Origin: Rhodocyclaceae bacterium
GTDB lineage: Bacteria > Pseudomonadota > Gammaproteobacteria > Burkholderiales > Rhodocyclaceae
Direction of reading: 5' to 3'
Length of the DNA: 64,000 bases
NCBI GenBank assembly: GCA_030824275.1
Contig: JAVBXY010000005.1
Span: forward strand, 62,001-126,000
Shown: piece after piece, positions 55,194 to 64,000 of the stretch
Layout of the letters: each line of letters begins with the position of its first letter
Numbering within the stretch: position 1 is the first letter of the stretch
The notes under the pieces: model-generated
What the model was told of the DNA's origin: nothing
What the model saw: only the letters and a program-made list of their open reading frames with translations
The model's database searches: none
Position numbers and translations under genes: made by a program

Positions 55194-56051
55194 ATGACCG
55201 CCCGTCTTCCCGATCCGTTGCCGTCCCCGACTACCTGGCAGGCCAGTCTCGATCTCGGTTTCGAGCGTCGCGACGCCGGGACGGTCCTGGCGCGGCGTCA
55301 TCATCACGGCCCCTTGCGCATCCAGAAGCCGCTCTATCCGGAAGGCCCCGATCTCTGCCACGCCATCGTCCTGCATCCGCCGGCCGGTATTTGCGGTGGC
55401 GACCAGTTGCGCATCGGCATCGAAGTGGATGCCGGTGCCCAGGCCCTTCTCACCACTCCCGGCGCCGGCAAGTGGTATCGCTCGGCCGGTGCACTGGCCG
55501 AGCAGGTCGTGCGCATAAAAGTCGGCGCTGGCGGGACGGCGGAATGGCTGCCCCAGGAGAGCATCGTCTTCAGCGGCGCCGAGGCCAGCATGCGCACGGA
55601 TGTCGAACTGGAAGAAGGCGCCCGCTACATCGGCGTCGAGACGCTCTGCTTCGGTCGTCGCGCCAGTGGCGAGCGTTTCGAGCGCGGCAGTCTGCGCCTG
55701 GCTACCGATATTCGCATCGCCGGGCAACCGGTCTGGCACGAACGCGGACGCATCGATGGCGCATCGCCCTTGCTGCATTCGCCCATCGGACTGGCCAGCT
55801 ACAGCGCGTGCAGCACGGTGCTCGTCGCCGGTCTGGCGACGGCGCCGGAGACTCTCGCCGCCTGTCGCGGCGTCGGGTCGTCCGAAGCGGGCGCCCGGTT
55901 TGGTGTCACTGCCCTGCCGCAGGTTTTCGTCGGCCGCTATCTCGGCCATTCGGCGGAAGCGGCGCGGGCATGGTTCATTGAACTCTGGCGGCATCTGCGG
56001 CCGGCACTGATCGGTCGCGAGATGGCTGTGCCGCGTATCTGGAACACATAA
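55194..56051 (+). CDS. ureD: Urease accessory protein UreD
   Basis: 285 residues from the ATG at 55194. LHPPAGICGGDQLRI and TTPGAGKWYRS near residues 60-95 and EWLPQESIVFSGA are family signatures. UreD binds apo-urease and, with UreF and UreG, delivers nickel. A forward 25-bp element encodes KVGAGGTA at residues 108-116, directly before the conserved WLPQE. First gene of the urease operon. Confidence 0.94.
   Translation: MTARLPDPLPSPTTWQASLDLGFERRDAGTVLARRHHHGPLRIQKPLYPEGPDLCHAIVLHPPAGICGGDQLRIGIEVDAGAQALLTTPGAGKWYRSAGALAEQVVRIKVGAGGTAEWLPQESIVFSGAEASMRTDVELEEGARYIGVETLCFGRRASGERFERGSLRLATDIRIAGQPVWHERGRIDGASPLLHSPIGLASYSACSTVLVAGLATAPETLAACRGVGSSEAGARFGVTALPQVFVGRYLGHSAEAARAWFIELWRHLRPALIGREMAVPRIWNT
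55517..55541 (+). repeat. Dispersed 25-bp element, copy 18 (forward)
   Basis: Perfect core and outer end, variable pair GG. In ureD, read as KVGAGGTA just before EWLPQE. Confidence 0.92.
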
Positions 56052-56081
56052 TTCATAACGACAAGAAAAGGGACGGAAATC

Positions 56082-57704
56082 ATGTTGAGAAGCGCATCGG
56101 TAAGGTCATTGTTGCTCGGCATGCTGGGAGGCATGTCCCTGTTGCTTATTGTTATCGCCCTGGTGGTCTGGAGCGCCACGGGTACGGTATCCCGGGCGGC
56201 AAACCAGATGGGGCAAGGGAAGGACGTGGTGGCGGATATTTTGCCGCCGCCGCTCTACATCATCGAGGCCCAGCTCACTGTGCTCGAACTGCTCGATGCG
56301 AAGGCGGACGACGTCAAGCCGCTGATGGCGAAGCTGGCCGCGCTGAAAAAGGACTACGACACGCGCAACACTTACTGGGAGCAGGAGGTGCTCGACGCCA
56401 GCGTGAAGCAGCCCCTGCTCGGCGGCCAGCGCAAGGCCGGCGATGCTTTCTGGGCCATCGCCCTGGGTGACTTTGCCACCGCTGCGGCGGCTGGGGACAA
56501 CGCCCGCATGCGGCAACTGGCGACGAATCTGCGTCCTCATTACCTGGCCCATCGCGATGGCGTGGATGCCACTGTAAAGGCGGCATCGGGCTATGCCGAA
56601 ACCACCTTCAACGAATTGCAAGCGACTTCCTCGCGGGCACGCTGGCTGTCCCTCGGCCTCTCGCTGGGTGGCCTGCTGCTGGCGGCGAGCTGGATGGCGC
56701 TGGTGATCCGCGAGATCATGCGCCGCCTCGGCGGCGAACCTCTCGATATGCTGGCAGCCACCCGCGAGATGGCAGCCGGCAATCTCACGGTGAGCCTTGC
56801 CTCACAAGCGGAAGGCAGCCTGGCGCAGGCCATCGCCGCCATGGCGACCCAACTGCGCGACGTGCTCGGCGCAGTGCGTCGGCAGACCGAGATCACTCAC
56901 GAAAGCCTGGGTGGTCTGCGCAGCCAGGCGGCGGAAGCTCTGGCTCTCGCGAGCCACCAGGCCGACGCGCTGGCTTCCGCCTCGGCCAGTGTCGAGGAAC
57001 TGACCGCGTCCATCCTTCAATCCACCGATAGCGCGCGGGCCACCACCGACCAGGCGCAACAGGCACAGGGCTTGACCCACAGCAGCGACGTCGCCGTGGC
57101 CGAGATCGCCGACGGCTTGTCCTCCGTAGCGCAAACGGCGGTGCGGACGGCAGAGGAGTTCAGCGGTCTGGAGAAGGACATGGCCAACATTCGCCAGTTC
57201 AGCACCATCATCCAGGGCATCGCCGAGCAGACCAATCTGCTGGCGCTCAACGCCGCCATCGAGGCCGCCCGTGCCGGCGAATCGGGGCGCGGTTTCGCCG
57301 TGGTTGCCGACGAGGTTCGCAAGCTGGCGGAGCAGTCCTCCGACTCGGCGCGCAAGGTGGACGAATTGTCCTTGCGACTGGCCACGGCAACGCAGGCGAC
57401 CGTTGGCTCGGTGCACACCATGCTCGACCGCATTCGCAGCGAGTGCGACAAGACCGGCGCCCTGCGCGAGAACATTGCCTCCCTCAGCCACGGTGCCGGC
57501 AGCACTTCGGATATGAGTTCTGCCATGAGCCACGCCTTGTCGGAGCAGACCGTGGCCTCGCAGGAAATCTCCCGCGTCATTGTCGATATTTCCCTGGCCG
57601 CGGACGGTGCCGTCAAGGTCGCCAACAAAGTTGAAGAGGCGGGCCGGAAAATGGCCGCCAGCATGGACGAACTGACGCTGAGAGTGGCGAAGTTCGCTGT
57701 TTGA
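56082..57704 (+). CDS. Methyl-accepting chemotaxis protein within the urease operon
   Basis: 540 residues. Transmembrane helix 1 near residues 10-30, a periplasmic helical sensor of about 155 residues, helix 2 near 188-208, a HAMP region, and a cytoplasmic signalling domain. The CheA/CheW hairpin is intact: [41 protein letters not shown]. Starts 30 bp after ureD and ends 13 bp before ureA, so it is probably co-transcribed. The sensor domain is not one I recognise; a urea or ammonia-related ligand is suggested only by context. Confidence 0.92.
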   Translation: MLRSASVRSLLLGMLGGMSLLLIVIALVVWSATGTVSRAANQMGQGKDVVADILPPPLYIIEAQLTVLELLDAKADDVKPLMAKLAALKKDYDTRNTYWEQEVLDASVKQPLLGGQRKAGDAFWAIALGDFATAAAAGDNARMRQLATNLRPHYLAHRDGVDATVKAASGYAETTFNELQATSSRARWLSLGLSLGGLLLAASWMALVIREIMRRLGGEPLDMLAATREMAAGNLTVSLASQAEGSLAQAIAAMATQLRDVLGAVRRQTEITHESLGGLRSQAAEALALASHQADALASASASVEELTASILQSTDSARATTDQAQQAQGLTHSSDVAVAEIADGLSSVAQTAVRTAEEFSGLEKDMANIRQFSTIIQGIAEQTNLLALNAAIEAARAGESGRGFAVVADEVRKLAEQSSDSARKVDELSLRLATATQATVGSVHTMLDRIRSECDKTGALRENIASLSHGAGSTSDMSSAMSHALSEQTVASQEISRVIVDISLAADGAVKVANKVEEAGRKMAASMDELTLRVAKFAV

Positions 57705-57717
57705 AAGGAGATACATC

Positions 57718-58020
57718 GTGGAACTCACTCCCCGTGAAAAAGACAAGCTGCTGATCTTCACCGCCGCGCTGCTCGCCGAGCGGCGCAAGGATCGCGGCCT
57801 CAAGCTCAACTACCCGGAGGCGGTGGCCTACATCACCGCCGGCATCCTCGAAGGCGCCCGCGACGGGCGGACCGTGGCCGAGCTGATGAGCTACGGCACG
57901 ACCTTGCTGCGGCGCGACGAGGTCATGGAGGGCGTGCCGGAGATGATCCCCGACATTCAGGTGGAAGCCACCTTTCCCGACGGCACCAAGCTCGTCACCG
58001 TTCATAACCCCATCGTCTAG
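57718..58020 (+). CDS. ureA: Urease subunit gamma
   Basis: 100 residues, GTG start after AAAGGAG. Full family match from [24 protein letters not shown] to [17 protein letters not shown]. Structural subunit of the nickel urease; part of the separate gamma, beta, alpha gene set typical of most bacteria. Confidence 0.97.
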   Translation: MELTPREKDKLLIFTAALLAERRKDRGLKLNYPEAVAYITAGILEGARDGRTVAELMSYGTTLLRRDEVMEGVPEMIPDIQVEATFPDGTKLVTVHNPIV

Positions 58021-58029
58021 GAGACCGTG

Positions 58030-58338
58030 ATGATTCCAGGCGAAATGAAGATCGAAGCCGGCGAGATCGAACTCAATGTTGGCCGTCGCACGCTCAGCAT
58101 CGAAGTGGCGAACACCGGCGACCGCCCGATTCAGGTTGGTTCTCACTATCACTTCTTCGAGACCAACGTAGGGCTGTCCTTTGATCGTGCCAAAGCACGC
58201 GGCATGCGGCTCAACATCGCGGCCGGCACGGCGGTGCGTTTCGAGCCGGGGCAGACGCGGACGGTGGAATTGGTCGATTACGCCGGGGAGCGCAAGGTCT
58301 ATGGCTTCCAGGGCAAAGTGCAAGGAGCGCTGAAATGA
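58030..58338 (+). CDS. ureB: Urease subunit beta
   Basis: 102 residues from the ATG at 58030, 6 nt after AGGAG (the GTG at 58027 is too close). [16 protein letters not shown] and [11 protein letters not shown] are typical. Structural subunit; overlaps ureC by ATGA. Confidence 0.97.
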   Translation: MIPGEMKIEAGEIELNVGRRTLSIEVANTGDRPIQVGSHYHFFETNVGLSFDRAKARGMRLNIAAGTAVRFEPGQTRTVELVDYAGERKVYGFQGKVQGALK

Positions 58339-60035
58339 AGATTTCTCGTCAAGCCTATGCCGAAATGTTCGGCCCAACGACTGGCGACCGCGTCCGCCTC
58401 GCCGACACGGAACTCTGGATCGAGGTCGAGAAGGACTACACCATCCCCGGCGAGGAGGTGAAGTTCGGTGGCGGCAAAGTGATCCGCGACGGCATGGGCC
58501 AGGGCCAGAAGCTGGCCAAGGACGTGGCCGATACGGTGATCACCAATGCCCTGATCGTCGATGCCGTGCAGGGCATCGTCAAGGCAGACATCGGTTTCAA
58601 GAACGGCTTCATTTCGGCGATCGGCAAGGCCGGCAATCCGGACGTGCAGCCGGGCGTCACCATCCCCATCGGCGCCGGCACCGAGATCATTGCTGGTGAA
58701 GGCATGATCGTCACCGCTGGCGGCATCGATTCGCACATCCATTTCATCTGCCCGCAGCAGATCGACGAGGCGCTGATGTCCGGCGTCACCACCATGCTCG
58801 GCGGCGGCACCGGCCCGGCCACGGGGACCTTCGCCACCACCTGCACGCCGGGGCCCTGGCACATCCATTCCATGTTGTCGGCGGCCGACGCCTTCCCCAT
58901 GAACCTGGGTTTTCTCGGCAAGGGCAACGTCTCCCTGCCGGGGCCGCTCACGGAGCAGGTCGAGGCGGGCGCCATCGGCCTCAAGCTGCATGAGGACTGG
59001 GGCACGACGCCGGCCGCCATCGACAACTGCCTGTCGGTGGCCGAGAAGATGGACGTGCAGGTGGCGATCCACACCGACACGCTCAACGAATCCGGCTTCG
59101 TCGAGGCCACCCTGGCCGCCTTCAAGGGCCGCACCATCCACACCTTTCACACCGAGGGCGCCGGCGGTGGCCACGCGCCGGACATCATCAAGGCGTGCGC
59201 GCTGCCCAACGTGCTGCCCTCGTCCACCAACCCGACCATGCCCTACACGGTGAACACCATCGACGAGCATCTCGACATGCTGATGGTCTGTCACCACCTG
59301 GACCCTGCCATCGCCGAAGATATTGCCTTCGCCGAGTCGCGCATCCGCCGCGAGACCATTGCCGCCGAGGACATCCTGCACGACCTGGGTGCCTTCTCCA
59401 TGATGAGTTCGGATTCCCAGGCTATGGGCCGCGTCGGCGAGGTGATCATCCGCACCTGGCAGACGGCGCACAAGATGAAGCTGCAGCGCGGTTCGCTCAA
59501 GGAGGATTCCTCCCGCAACGACAACGCCCGCATCAAACGCTACATCTCCAAATACACCATCAACCCGGCGGTGACCCACGGCATCGGCCACGTGGTCGGC
59601 TCCATCGAAGTGGGCAAGCTGGCCGACGTGGTGCTGTGGAAACCGGCTTTCTTCGGCGTCAAGCCCAGCCTGATCGTCAAGGGCGGCATGATCGCCGCCG
59701 CCGCCATGGGCGATCCCAATGCCTCGATCCCGACGCCGCAGCCGGTGCATTACCGGCCCATGTTCGGCAGCTTCGGCGGCGGCCTCAAGACCTCGCTGAC
59801 CTTCGTCTCGCAGGCGGCCTTGAAGAACCCGGTCGTGCAGGCGCTTGGTTTGTCGAAGCGGCTGGAAGCGGTGAAGGACTGCCGCAAGGTCACCAAAGCC
59901 GACATGCTGCACAACAACGCCACGCCGGTAATCGACGTGGACACCGAGACCTACGCCGTGCGTGCCGATGGCGAGTTGCTGGTCTGCGAACCGGCCAAGG
60001 TGCTGCCCATGGCGCAACGCTACTTCCTGTTCTGA
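58335..60035 (+). CDS. ureC: Urease subunit alpha
   Basis: 566 residues. Catalytic subunit with the two-nickel site: SHIHF (metal His pair), GLKLHEDWG (carbamylated Lys), [13 protein letters not shown], and the flap [22 protein letters not shown] with its active-site Cys and His. Hydrolyses urea to ammonia and carbamate. Complete, with no substitution seen at catalytic positions. Confidence 0.98.
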   Translation: MKISRQAYAEMFGPTTGDRVRLADTELWIEVEKDYTIPGEEVKFGGGKVIRDGMGQGQKLAKDVADTVITNALIVDAVQGIVKADIGFKNGFISAIGKAGNPDVQPGVTIPIGAGTEIIAGEGMIVTAGGIDSHIHFICPQQIDEALMSGVTTMLGGGTGPATGTFATTCTPGPWHIHSMLSAADAFPMNLGFLGKGNVSLPGPLTEQVEAGAIGLKLHEDWGTTPAAIDNCLSVAEKMDVQVAIHTDTLNESGFVEATLAAFKGRTIHTFHTEGAGGGHAPDIIKACALPNVLPSSTNPTMPYTVNTIDEHLDMLMVCHHLDPAIAEDIAFAESRIRRETIAAEDILHDLGAFSMMSSDSQAMGRVGEVIIRTWQTAHKMKLQRGSLKEDSSRNDNARIKRYISKYTINPAVTHGIGHVVGSIEVGKLADVVLWKPAFFGVKPSLIVKGGMIAAAAMGDPNASIPTPQPVHYRPMFGSFGGGLKTSLTFVSQAALKNPVVQALGLSKRLEAVKDCRKVTKADMLHNNATPVIDVDTETYAVRADGELLVCEPAKVLPMAQRYFLF

Positions 60036-60037
60036 TC

Positions 60038-60532
60038 ATGTACGTCATCGAGAACAAAGCCGCGAGCAACGCCCAGGCGACTGCGCATCTGGTGCTGAGT
60101 TTCGATGCTCGCTGCAAGAGCCGCTTGCGCACACGTTTGTTGAGCGGCGAAGAGGTCGGCCTGTTTCTAGAGCGCGGCACCGTGCTGCGCGGCGGCGACA
60201 AGCTGGCGGCGAACGACGGTACCGTGATTGAAGTGGTGGCGGCGCCGGAGATGTTGATGGAAGCCGTGAGTGGTGATCCCTTGTTGCTGGCGAAAGCCGC
60301 TTATCACCTCGGCAACCGCCATGTCGCCATCGAACTCAAGCCCGGCCGGTTGCGCTTTGCCAGCGACCACGTACTCGGCGAAATGGTGCGCGGCCTTGGC
60401 CTCAAGGTGGCCGAGATCGAGGCGCCTTTCGAGCCGGAGAGCGGCGCCTATGGTGCGCACGGCGTTCATGGACATAGCGCCGATGGCGAAGGCCGCGGGC
60501 CACGCATCCACGATCACTTCATTCACAAATGA
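60038..60532 (+). CDS. ureE: Urease accessory protein UreE
   Basis: 164 residues from the ATG at 60038, 2 bp after the ureC stop. Nickel chaperone: N-terminal barrel with [28 protein letters not shown]-terminal metal-binding domain with [13 protein letters not shown] (conserved His) and a His-rich tail (HGVHGHS, HDHFIHK) that stores or relays nickel. Confidence 0.95.
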   Translation: MYVIENKAASNAQATAHLVLSFDARCKSRLRTRLLSGEEVGLFLERGTVLRGGDKLAANDGTVIEVVAAPEMLMEAVSGDPLLLAKAAYHLGNRHVAIELKPGRLRFASDHVLGEMVRGLGLKVAEIEAPFEPESGAYGAHGVHGHSADGEGRGPRIHDHFIHK

Positions 60533-61194
60533 ATCTCGCCCGCCTCCTGCAACTCGCCAGTCCGGCACTGCCCGTTGGTGCCTATACCTACTCACAAGGT
60601 TTCGAGTGGGCGGTGGAGTGCGGCACGGTGAAGGATGAAGCGACGGCGCTGGTGTGGATAGGCGATCAGTTGGAATGGAATCTCGGGCGCTTCGAAGCGC
60701 CGCTGCTGGGGCGGATGATGGCGGCTTGGAGTCAGGGCGCCGGCGACCTGGAGCTGGATGCCCGCTACCTTGCCAGTCGCGAAACTTCGGAGTTGCGCGC
60801 CGAGACCTTGCAGATGGGCTACTCCCTGCGTCGCCTGCTCGGCGAACTCGGCGAACTACCCGCCGATTTCATGGCCCAAATCGCCGTGCCGCCAGCGCCG
60901 ACTTTTGCCTGGGTGTGGAGCGGCGTCGTCACGGTCTGGCAGATTCCTCGCGCCGAGGCGCTCACCGCCTGGCTCTGGAGCTGGGCCGAGAACCAGGTGA
61001 TGGCCGCGCTGAAAGCCGTACCCTTGGGCCAGGCCGCCGGTCAGCGCATCCTGCTGGAAATCGGCCGTCGCATTACCGACGTCGTCGAACGCGCAATGGT
61101 GCTGGACGATGACAGCTACAGCAATTTTGCGCCAAGCTTCGCCATTGCCTGCGCGCGCCACGAAACCCAATATTCGAGACTCTTCCGATCATGA
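60529..61194 (+). CDS. ureF: Urease accessory protein UreF
   Basis: 221 residues; ATG overlaps the ureE stop. [25 protein letters not shown] at the start, [21 protein letters not shown] in the middle, C-terminal YSRLFRS, all typical. Works with UreD as the GTPase-gating part of the nickel-insertion complex. A reverse 25-bp element encodes IAVPPAPTF at residues 118-126, between helices where UreF proteins vary. Confidence 0.94.
   Translation: MNLARLLQLASPALPVGAYTYSQGFEWAVECGTVKDEATALVWIGDQLEWNLGRFEAPLLGRMMAAWSQGAGDLELDARYLASRETSELRAETLQMGYSLRRLLGELGELPADFMAQIAVPPAPTFAWVWSGVVTVWQIPRAEALTAWLWSWAENQVMAALKAVPLGQAAGQRILLEIGRRITDVVERAMVLDDDSYSNFAPSFAIACARHETQYSRLFRS
60882..60906 (-). repeat. Dispersed 25-bp element, copy 19 (reverse)
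   Basis: Perfect reverse copy, variable pair GC. In ureF, encoding AVPPAPTF. Confidence 0.93.
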
Positions 61195-61799
61195 AACAAG
61201 CATTGCGAGTAGGCATCGGCGGCCCCGTCGGTTCAGGCAAGACCGCCCTCACCTTGGCCCTGTGCAAGGCCCTGCGCGACAAGTACAACATCGCCGCCGT
61301 GACCAACGACATCTACACCGAAGAGGATGCCCAGTTCCTGGTCCGCAACGAGGCCCTGCCGGCGGAGCGCATCATCGGCGTCGAGACCGGTGGCTGTCCG
61401 CACACGGCGATCCGCGAGGACGCCTCGATCAATCTCGAAGCCGTGGAGCGGCTCAACCAGCGTTTCCCTGGCCTCGAGATCGTGTTCATCGAAAGTGGCG
61501 GCGACAATCTGGCGGCGACCTTCAGCCCCGAATTGTCGGACCTCACGCTCTACGTGATCGACGTCGCCGCCGGCGACAAGATTCCGCGCAAGGGCGGGCC
61601 GGGCATCACCAAGTCGGATCTGCTGATCATCAACAAGATCGACCTCGCACCCATGGTCGGCGCTTCGCTGGAGGTGATGGACCGCGATGCGAAGAAGATG
61701 CGCGGCGAGCGGCCCTTCCTGTTTTCCAACATGAAGACAGGGCAGGGACTTGACGATATCATCCGCTTCATAGAACGACAGGGCTTGATGCTCGACTAG
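61191..61799 (+). CDS. ureG: Urease accessory GTPase UreG
   Basis: 202 residues; ATG overlaps the ureF stop. P-loop [12 protein letters not shown] near residue 10, [20 protein letters not shown], metal-binding [12 protein letters not shown] and nucleotide NKIDLAP. Provides GTP energy and nickel for urease maturation. Last urease gene. Confidence 0.98.
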   Translation: MKQALRVGIGGPVGSGKTALTLALCKALRDKYNIAAVTNDIYTEEDAQFLVRNEALPAERIIGVETGGCPHTAIREDASINLEAVERLNQRFPGLEIVFIESGGDNLAATFSPELSDLTLYVIDVAAGDKIPRKGGPGITKSDLLIINKIDLAPMVGASLEVMDRDAKKMRGERPFLFSNMKTGQGLDDIIRFIERQGLMLD

Positions 61800-61813
61800 A
61801 CAGGGGAGACGAC

Positions 61814-62179
61814 ATGAGCGACGAGGTCCAGGAAGCGCCGGCGGCGGAACAGAAAAAGGACCTCGGGCAAACACTGCTCGTGGCGAATTCCATCGGCCTC
61901 GCGCTGCTCCTGGTCGTCGCTTTGCTCTCCCTGGTCATGGTGATTTCCCTGAGCAGCGATCTCGGCACGCTGGAGGAGCAGTCGCGCCGTTCGACCAAGG
62001 CCGTCAAGGCTCTGGAACAGGAGGTCGCTTCCTTGCGTGAGGCGCTGCATCCGCCGGCATCGGCGAAGACCGAAGCGCCCAAGCCGCCGTCCATTCCCCG
62101 CAACATCGACGCAGCCGACCCGGGCAATGATTGCGTGATCCGCCCTGGCAGCAAGGGCGGCATCAGTAACTGTCTGTAG
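61814..62179 (+). CDS. Small single-pass membrane protein with coiled coil, unknown function
   Basis: 121 residues, ATG with GGGGAG upstream. Short charged N-terminus, one transmembrane helix (about 21-46, LLVANSIGLALLLVVALLSLVMVI), a coiled coil (about 50-78) and a Pro-rich tail ending PGNDCVIRPGSKGGISNCL with two Cys. Not recognised. 14 bp after ureG, so probably co-transcribed with the urease genes. Convergent with the DUF1330 gene, whose stop is 2 bp away. Confidence 0.6.
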   Translation: MSDEVQEAPAAEQKKDLGQTLLVANSIGLALLLVVALLSLVMVISLSSDLGTLEEQSRRSTKAVKALEQEVASLREALHPPASAKTEAPKPPSIPRNIDAADPGNDCVIRPGSKGGISNCL

Positions 62180-62181
62180 CG

Positions 62182-62475
62182 TCAGCCGTCGAAGCCGAGC
62201 AGCAGCACGTCGGCGGCCTGCTCGCGCAGCGGGATCAATGCCTGATAGGCCTCCGACTGGTACCAGCCGCGCATGGTGGCGACGTCGGGAAAGCGGATCA
62301 CCACCGTGTCGGTGTGCGTGTGGGTGCCGGCGAAGACATCGCTACATGTACCGCGAAACAGCAGTTCCGCACCCCATGGCGCCAGTGTCGCGGGAACCTG
62401 GCTGCGATATTCCGCCCACTTGGCGGCGTCCTTGACGGTGATGTGGCCGATGGCGCAGGCACTGGTTTGCGTCAT
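62182..62475 (-). CDS. DUF1330 family protein
   Basis: 97 residues from the ATG at 62475, which overlaps the stop of the upstream flavoprotein gene (ATGA). A small ferredoxin-like alpha/beta fold is expected: GHITVKDAAKWAEYRSQVPATLAPWGAELLFRG and VVIRFPDVATMRGWYQSEAYQALIPLR are typical of DUF1330. Function unknown. Last of the rsmA-flavoprotein-DUF1330 run. Confidence 0.88.
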   Translation of the reverse strand: MTQTSACAIGHITVKDAAKWAEYRSQVPATLAPWGAELLFRGTCSDVFAGTHTHTDTVVIRFPDVATMRGWYQSEAYQALIPLREQAADVLLLGFDG

Positions 62476-63704
62476 GAGGAGATCTCCTTCATCGATGTCG
62501 ATGCACGCCAGCGCAGCAGGCCGTGGCCGGCGCGCCGGCCGCTGGCGAAACAGGCGGTGAGCAGGTAGCCGCCGGTGGGGGCTTCCCAGTCCAGCATCTC
62601 GCCAGCGCAAAAGACGCCGGGAATTTTCTTCAGCATCAGCGCGTTGTCCAATGCTTTAAGCATGATTCCGCCGGCGCTGCTGATGGCTTCGTCGATGGGG
62701 CGGGTGGCCGTGAGTGTCAGCGGCAGGGCTTTGATCGCAGCGGCCAGTTGCGCCGGATCGCGCAGTTGTTCGGGGCGGGCCAGTTCGCGCAGCAGCGCGG
62801 CCTTGACGCCCTCGATGCCGGCGCGGCGGCGTAGGTGGTTGCTGAGGGATTCGCGGCCTTGCGGGCGTTGCAGGTCGGCGGTGAGGCGGGCGAGGTCGCG
62901 GCCGGGGGCGAGGTCAAGCGTGAGCACGGCGCTGCCATCACGTTCGATGGCGTCACGCAGCGGTGCAGAGAGCGCGTAGATCAGGCTGCCTTCGACGCCG
63001 TGGCGGCTGACAAGGAATTCGCCGTGACGACTGTGTCCCCCGAAGCTGGCGGTGACGGCCTTGACCGGCTGACCGGCGTGGCGCTCGCGCAGGTGTTCGC
63101 TCCAGGCGACATCGAAGCCGCAGTTGGCCGGGCGCAGCGGTGCGACGTCGACGCCGCGCGCGGCGAGCAGGGGCAGCCAGCGGCCGTCGGAACCGAGCCG
63201 CGACCAGCTGCCGCCGCCCAAGGCCAGCACCGTAGCGCCAGCGCCGACTTTTGTTTCACCTTCCGGTGTGGCGAAGCGCAGGGTGCTGTCGCTGTCCCAG
63301 CCGAGCCAGCGATGACGCGGATGAAAGTGCACGCCCTGCTCGCGTAGGCGATGCAGCCAGGCGCGCAGTAGTGGCGCTGCCTTCATATTCTTTGGGAAGA
63401 CGCGCCCGGAACTGCCGACGAAGGTCTCGATGCCCAGGCCCTGCGCCCAGTCGCGCAATTGCTGCGGACCGAAGTCGGCGAGCCAGTGGGCGACGGCTTC
63501 CTGTCGTTCACCATAGCGGCGGATGAAATCCGGAAAGTCTTCGGCATGGGTCAGGTTGAGGCCGCCGATGCCGGCGCGCAGGAATTTGCGGCCCACGGTG
63601 GGCATGGCATCGTAAATATCCACGGCCACGCCGGCGGCGCTGATCACTTCCGCCGCCATCAGTCCGGCGGGGCCGCCGCCGATGATGGCGACAGGATCAC
63701 GCAT
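62472..63704 (-). CDS. HI0933-family (BaiN-like) FAD-dependent oxidoreductase
   Basis: 410 residues from the ATG at 63704. FAD-binding VAIIGGGPAGLMAAEVISAAG at the start, then VGRKFLRAGIGGLNLTHAED and the end signature VFCAGEMLDWEAPTGGYLLTACFASG, which define the HI0933 flavoprotein family. The reaction is not known for most members. A reverse-strand 25-bp element encodes KVGAGATV at residues 151-159, before LALGGGSWSRLG. Its start overlaps the rsmA 3' end by 8 bases. Confidence 0.9.
   Translation of the reverse strand: MRDPVAIIGGGPAGLMAAEVISAAGVAVDIYDAMPTVGRKFLRAGIGGLNLTHAEDFPDFIRRYGERQEAVAHWLADFGPQQLRDWAQGLGIETFVGSSGRVFPKNMKAAPLLRAWLHRLREQGVHFHPRHRWLGWDSDSTLRFATPEGETKVGAGATVLALGGGSWSRLGSDGRWLPLLAARGVDVAPLRPANCGFDVAWSEHLRERHAGQPVKAVTASFGGHSRHGEFLVSRHGVEGSLIYALSAPLRDAIERDGSAVLTLDLAPGRDLARLTADLQRPQGRESLSNHLRRRAGIEGVKAALLRELARPEQLRDPAQLAAAIKALPLTLTATRPIDEAISSAGGIMLKALDNALMLKKIPGVFCAGEMLDWEAPTGGYLLTACFASGRRAGHGLLRWRASTSMKEISS
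63228..63252 (-). repeat. Dispersed 25-bp element, copy 20 (reverse)
   Basis: Perfect core, variable pair AG, outer end CACCGT. In the flavoprotein gene in sense orientation, read as KVGAGATV. Confidence 0.9.
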
Positions 63705-64000
63705 TGGGCGAATCGGAGAGAGAGTTGGCGATGCGGACGTAGTCCTCGACCGACAGGTCTTCGGCACGGGCCGTGGGCTTGATGTCGAGGGCGGTGAGCT
63801 GGGCTTCGCTGACCATGCTGCGCAGGGTATTGCGCAGCATCTTGCGGCGTTGGGAGAAGGCCGTGGCGACCAGTTTGGCGAACAGGGCTTCGTCCTTCGC
63901 CGTGTCGCCAGGGCCGACTTTCTTGGGGATCATGCGGACGATGGCCGAGTCCACCTTCGGCGGCGGATTGAAGGCGCCGGGCGGGACGATGAACAGGCGC
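63697..64000 (-). CDS. rsmA: 16S rRNA dimethyladenosine transferase RsmA, 3' part
   Basis: C-terminal part only; the frame continues past the window edge (LFIVPPGAFNPPPKVDSA at the border). PPPKVDSAIVRMIP and FSQRRKMLRNTL are the conserved C-terminal motifs of RsmA/KsgA, which dimethylates two adenosines at the 3' end of 16S rRNA. A 25-bp element encodes KKVGPGDTA in the loop between these motifs. Overlaps the flavoprotein start. Confidence 0.92.
   Translation of the reverse strand, partial: RLFIVPPGAFNPPPKVDSAIVRMIPKKVGPGDTAKDEALFAKLVATAFSQRRKMLRNTLRSMVSEAQLTALDIKPTARAEDLSVEDYVRIANSLSDSPNA
63898..63922 (-). repeat. Dispersed 25-bp element, copy 21 (reverse)
   Basis: One core change (AGGGCC for AGCGCC), variable pair GT, inner end TTTC. 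In rsmA, sense orientation, read as KVGPGDTA. Confidence 0.85.

Noticed and set aside
63465-63492. GAAGTCGGCGAGCCAGTGG in the flavoprotein gene
   Set aside because: Matches only the first ten bases of the core, with wrong spacing to the ACGGC that follows.

Overview
The window reads as chromosome of a GC-rich betaproteobacterium that can fix CO2. It carries a form II RuBisCO with its CbbQO activase, a near-complete Calvin-cycle/glycolytic gene run, a typical betaproteobacterial porin, an MSHA-type pilus cluster and complete urea uptake and urease operons. A beta-proteobacterial proteasome homologue (BPH) lies inside the pyruvate dehydrogenase operon. Rhodocyclales/Sulfuritalea-like autotrophs are a plausible source, but no rRNA is present and this is inference.

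Layout. 1-1544: C-terminal part of a PglL/Wzy-type O-oligosaccharyltransferase. 1738-8135: seven tightly coupled MSHA pilus genes (mshI to mshN). 8143-11147: a hypothetical gene and comFC on the minus strand, then bioB-bioC on the plus strand. 11348-12475: porin. 12731-19896: aceE-aceF-BPH-lpdA-rpiA. 19953-25656: phoU, then minus-strand yggX, argA, ppk2-type polyphosphate:AMP phosphotransferase, rsmE and cbbR. 25722-40155: cbbY, cbbM, cbbQ, cbbO, fbp, prk, tkt, gap, pgk, pyk, fba, with three matching CbbR operator sequences. 40225-45911: DUF3422 protein, purC, DUF2189 membrane protein, prlC, arfB. 45916-47136: caspase-like protease (minus). 47376-52835: urtABCDE. 52944-55097: accessory block (HNH protein, YkgJ-family protein, toxin-antitoxin pair). 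55194-61799: ureD, a chemotaxis receptor, ureABCEFG. 61814-64000: small membrane protein, then DUF1330 protein, HI0933-type flavoprotein and the 3' part of rsmA on the minus strand. No gap between genes exceeds 300 bases. I saw no tRNA, rRNA, CRISPR array, transposase or phage gene.

The most unusual signal is a dispersed element of about 25 bp, AAAAGTCGGCGCTGGCG followed by two variable bases and ACGGCG. I count 21 copies in both orientations, about one per 3 kb: 14 inside coding sequences and 7 between genes. Twelve of the 14 internal copies sit in the same codon phase. They encode either KVGAG(D/G)T(A/V) or, in the other orientation, AV(P/S)PAPTF, mostly in apparent loops and linkers. Three intergenic copies have an upstream arm that pairs with the outer end of the element and matches its variable dinucleotide. 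The pattern resembles a DNA-uptake signal or a protein-tolerated miniature mobile repeat; I do not know a described element with this sequence.

How the genes work together: the cbb block makes and regenerates ribulose bisphosphate and fixes CO2 under CbbR control. Pyruvate kinase and the PDH operon carry fixed carbon to acetyl-CoA. The urt and ure operons import urea and hydrolyse it to ammonia and CO2, and share a promoter-proximal motif. The chemotaxis receptor inside the urease operon may sense urea or a related compound.
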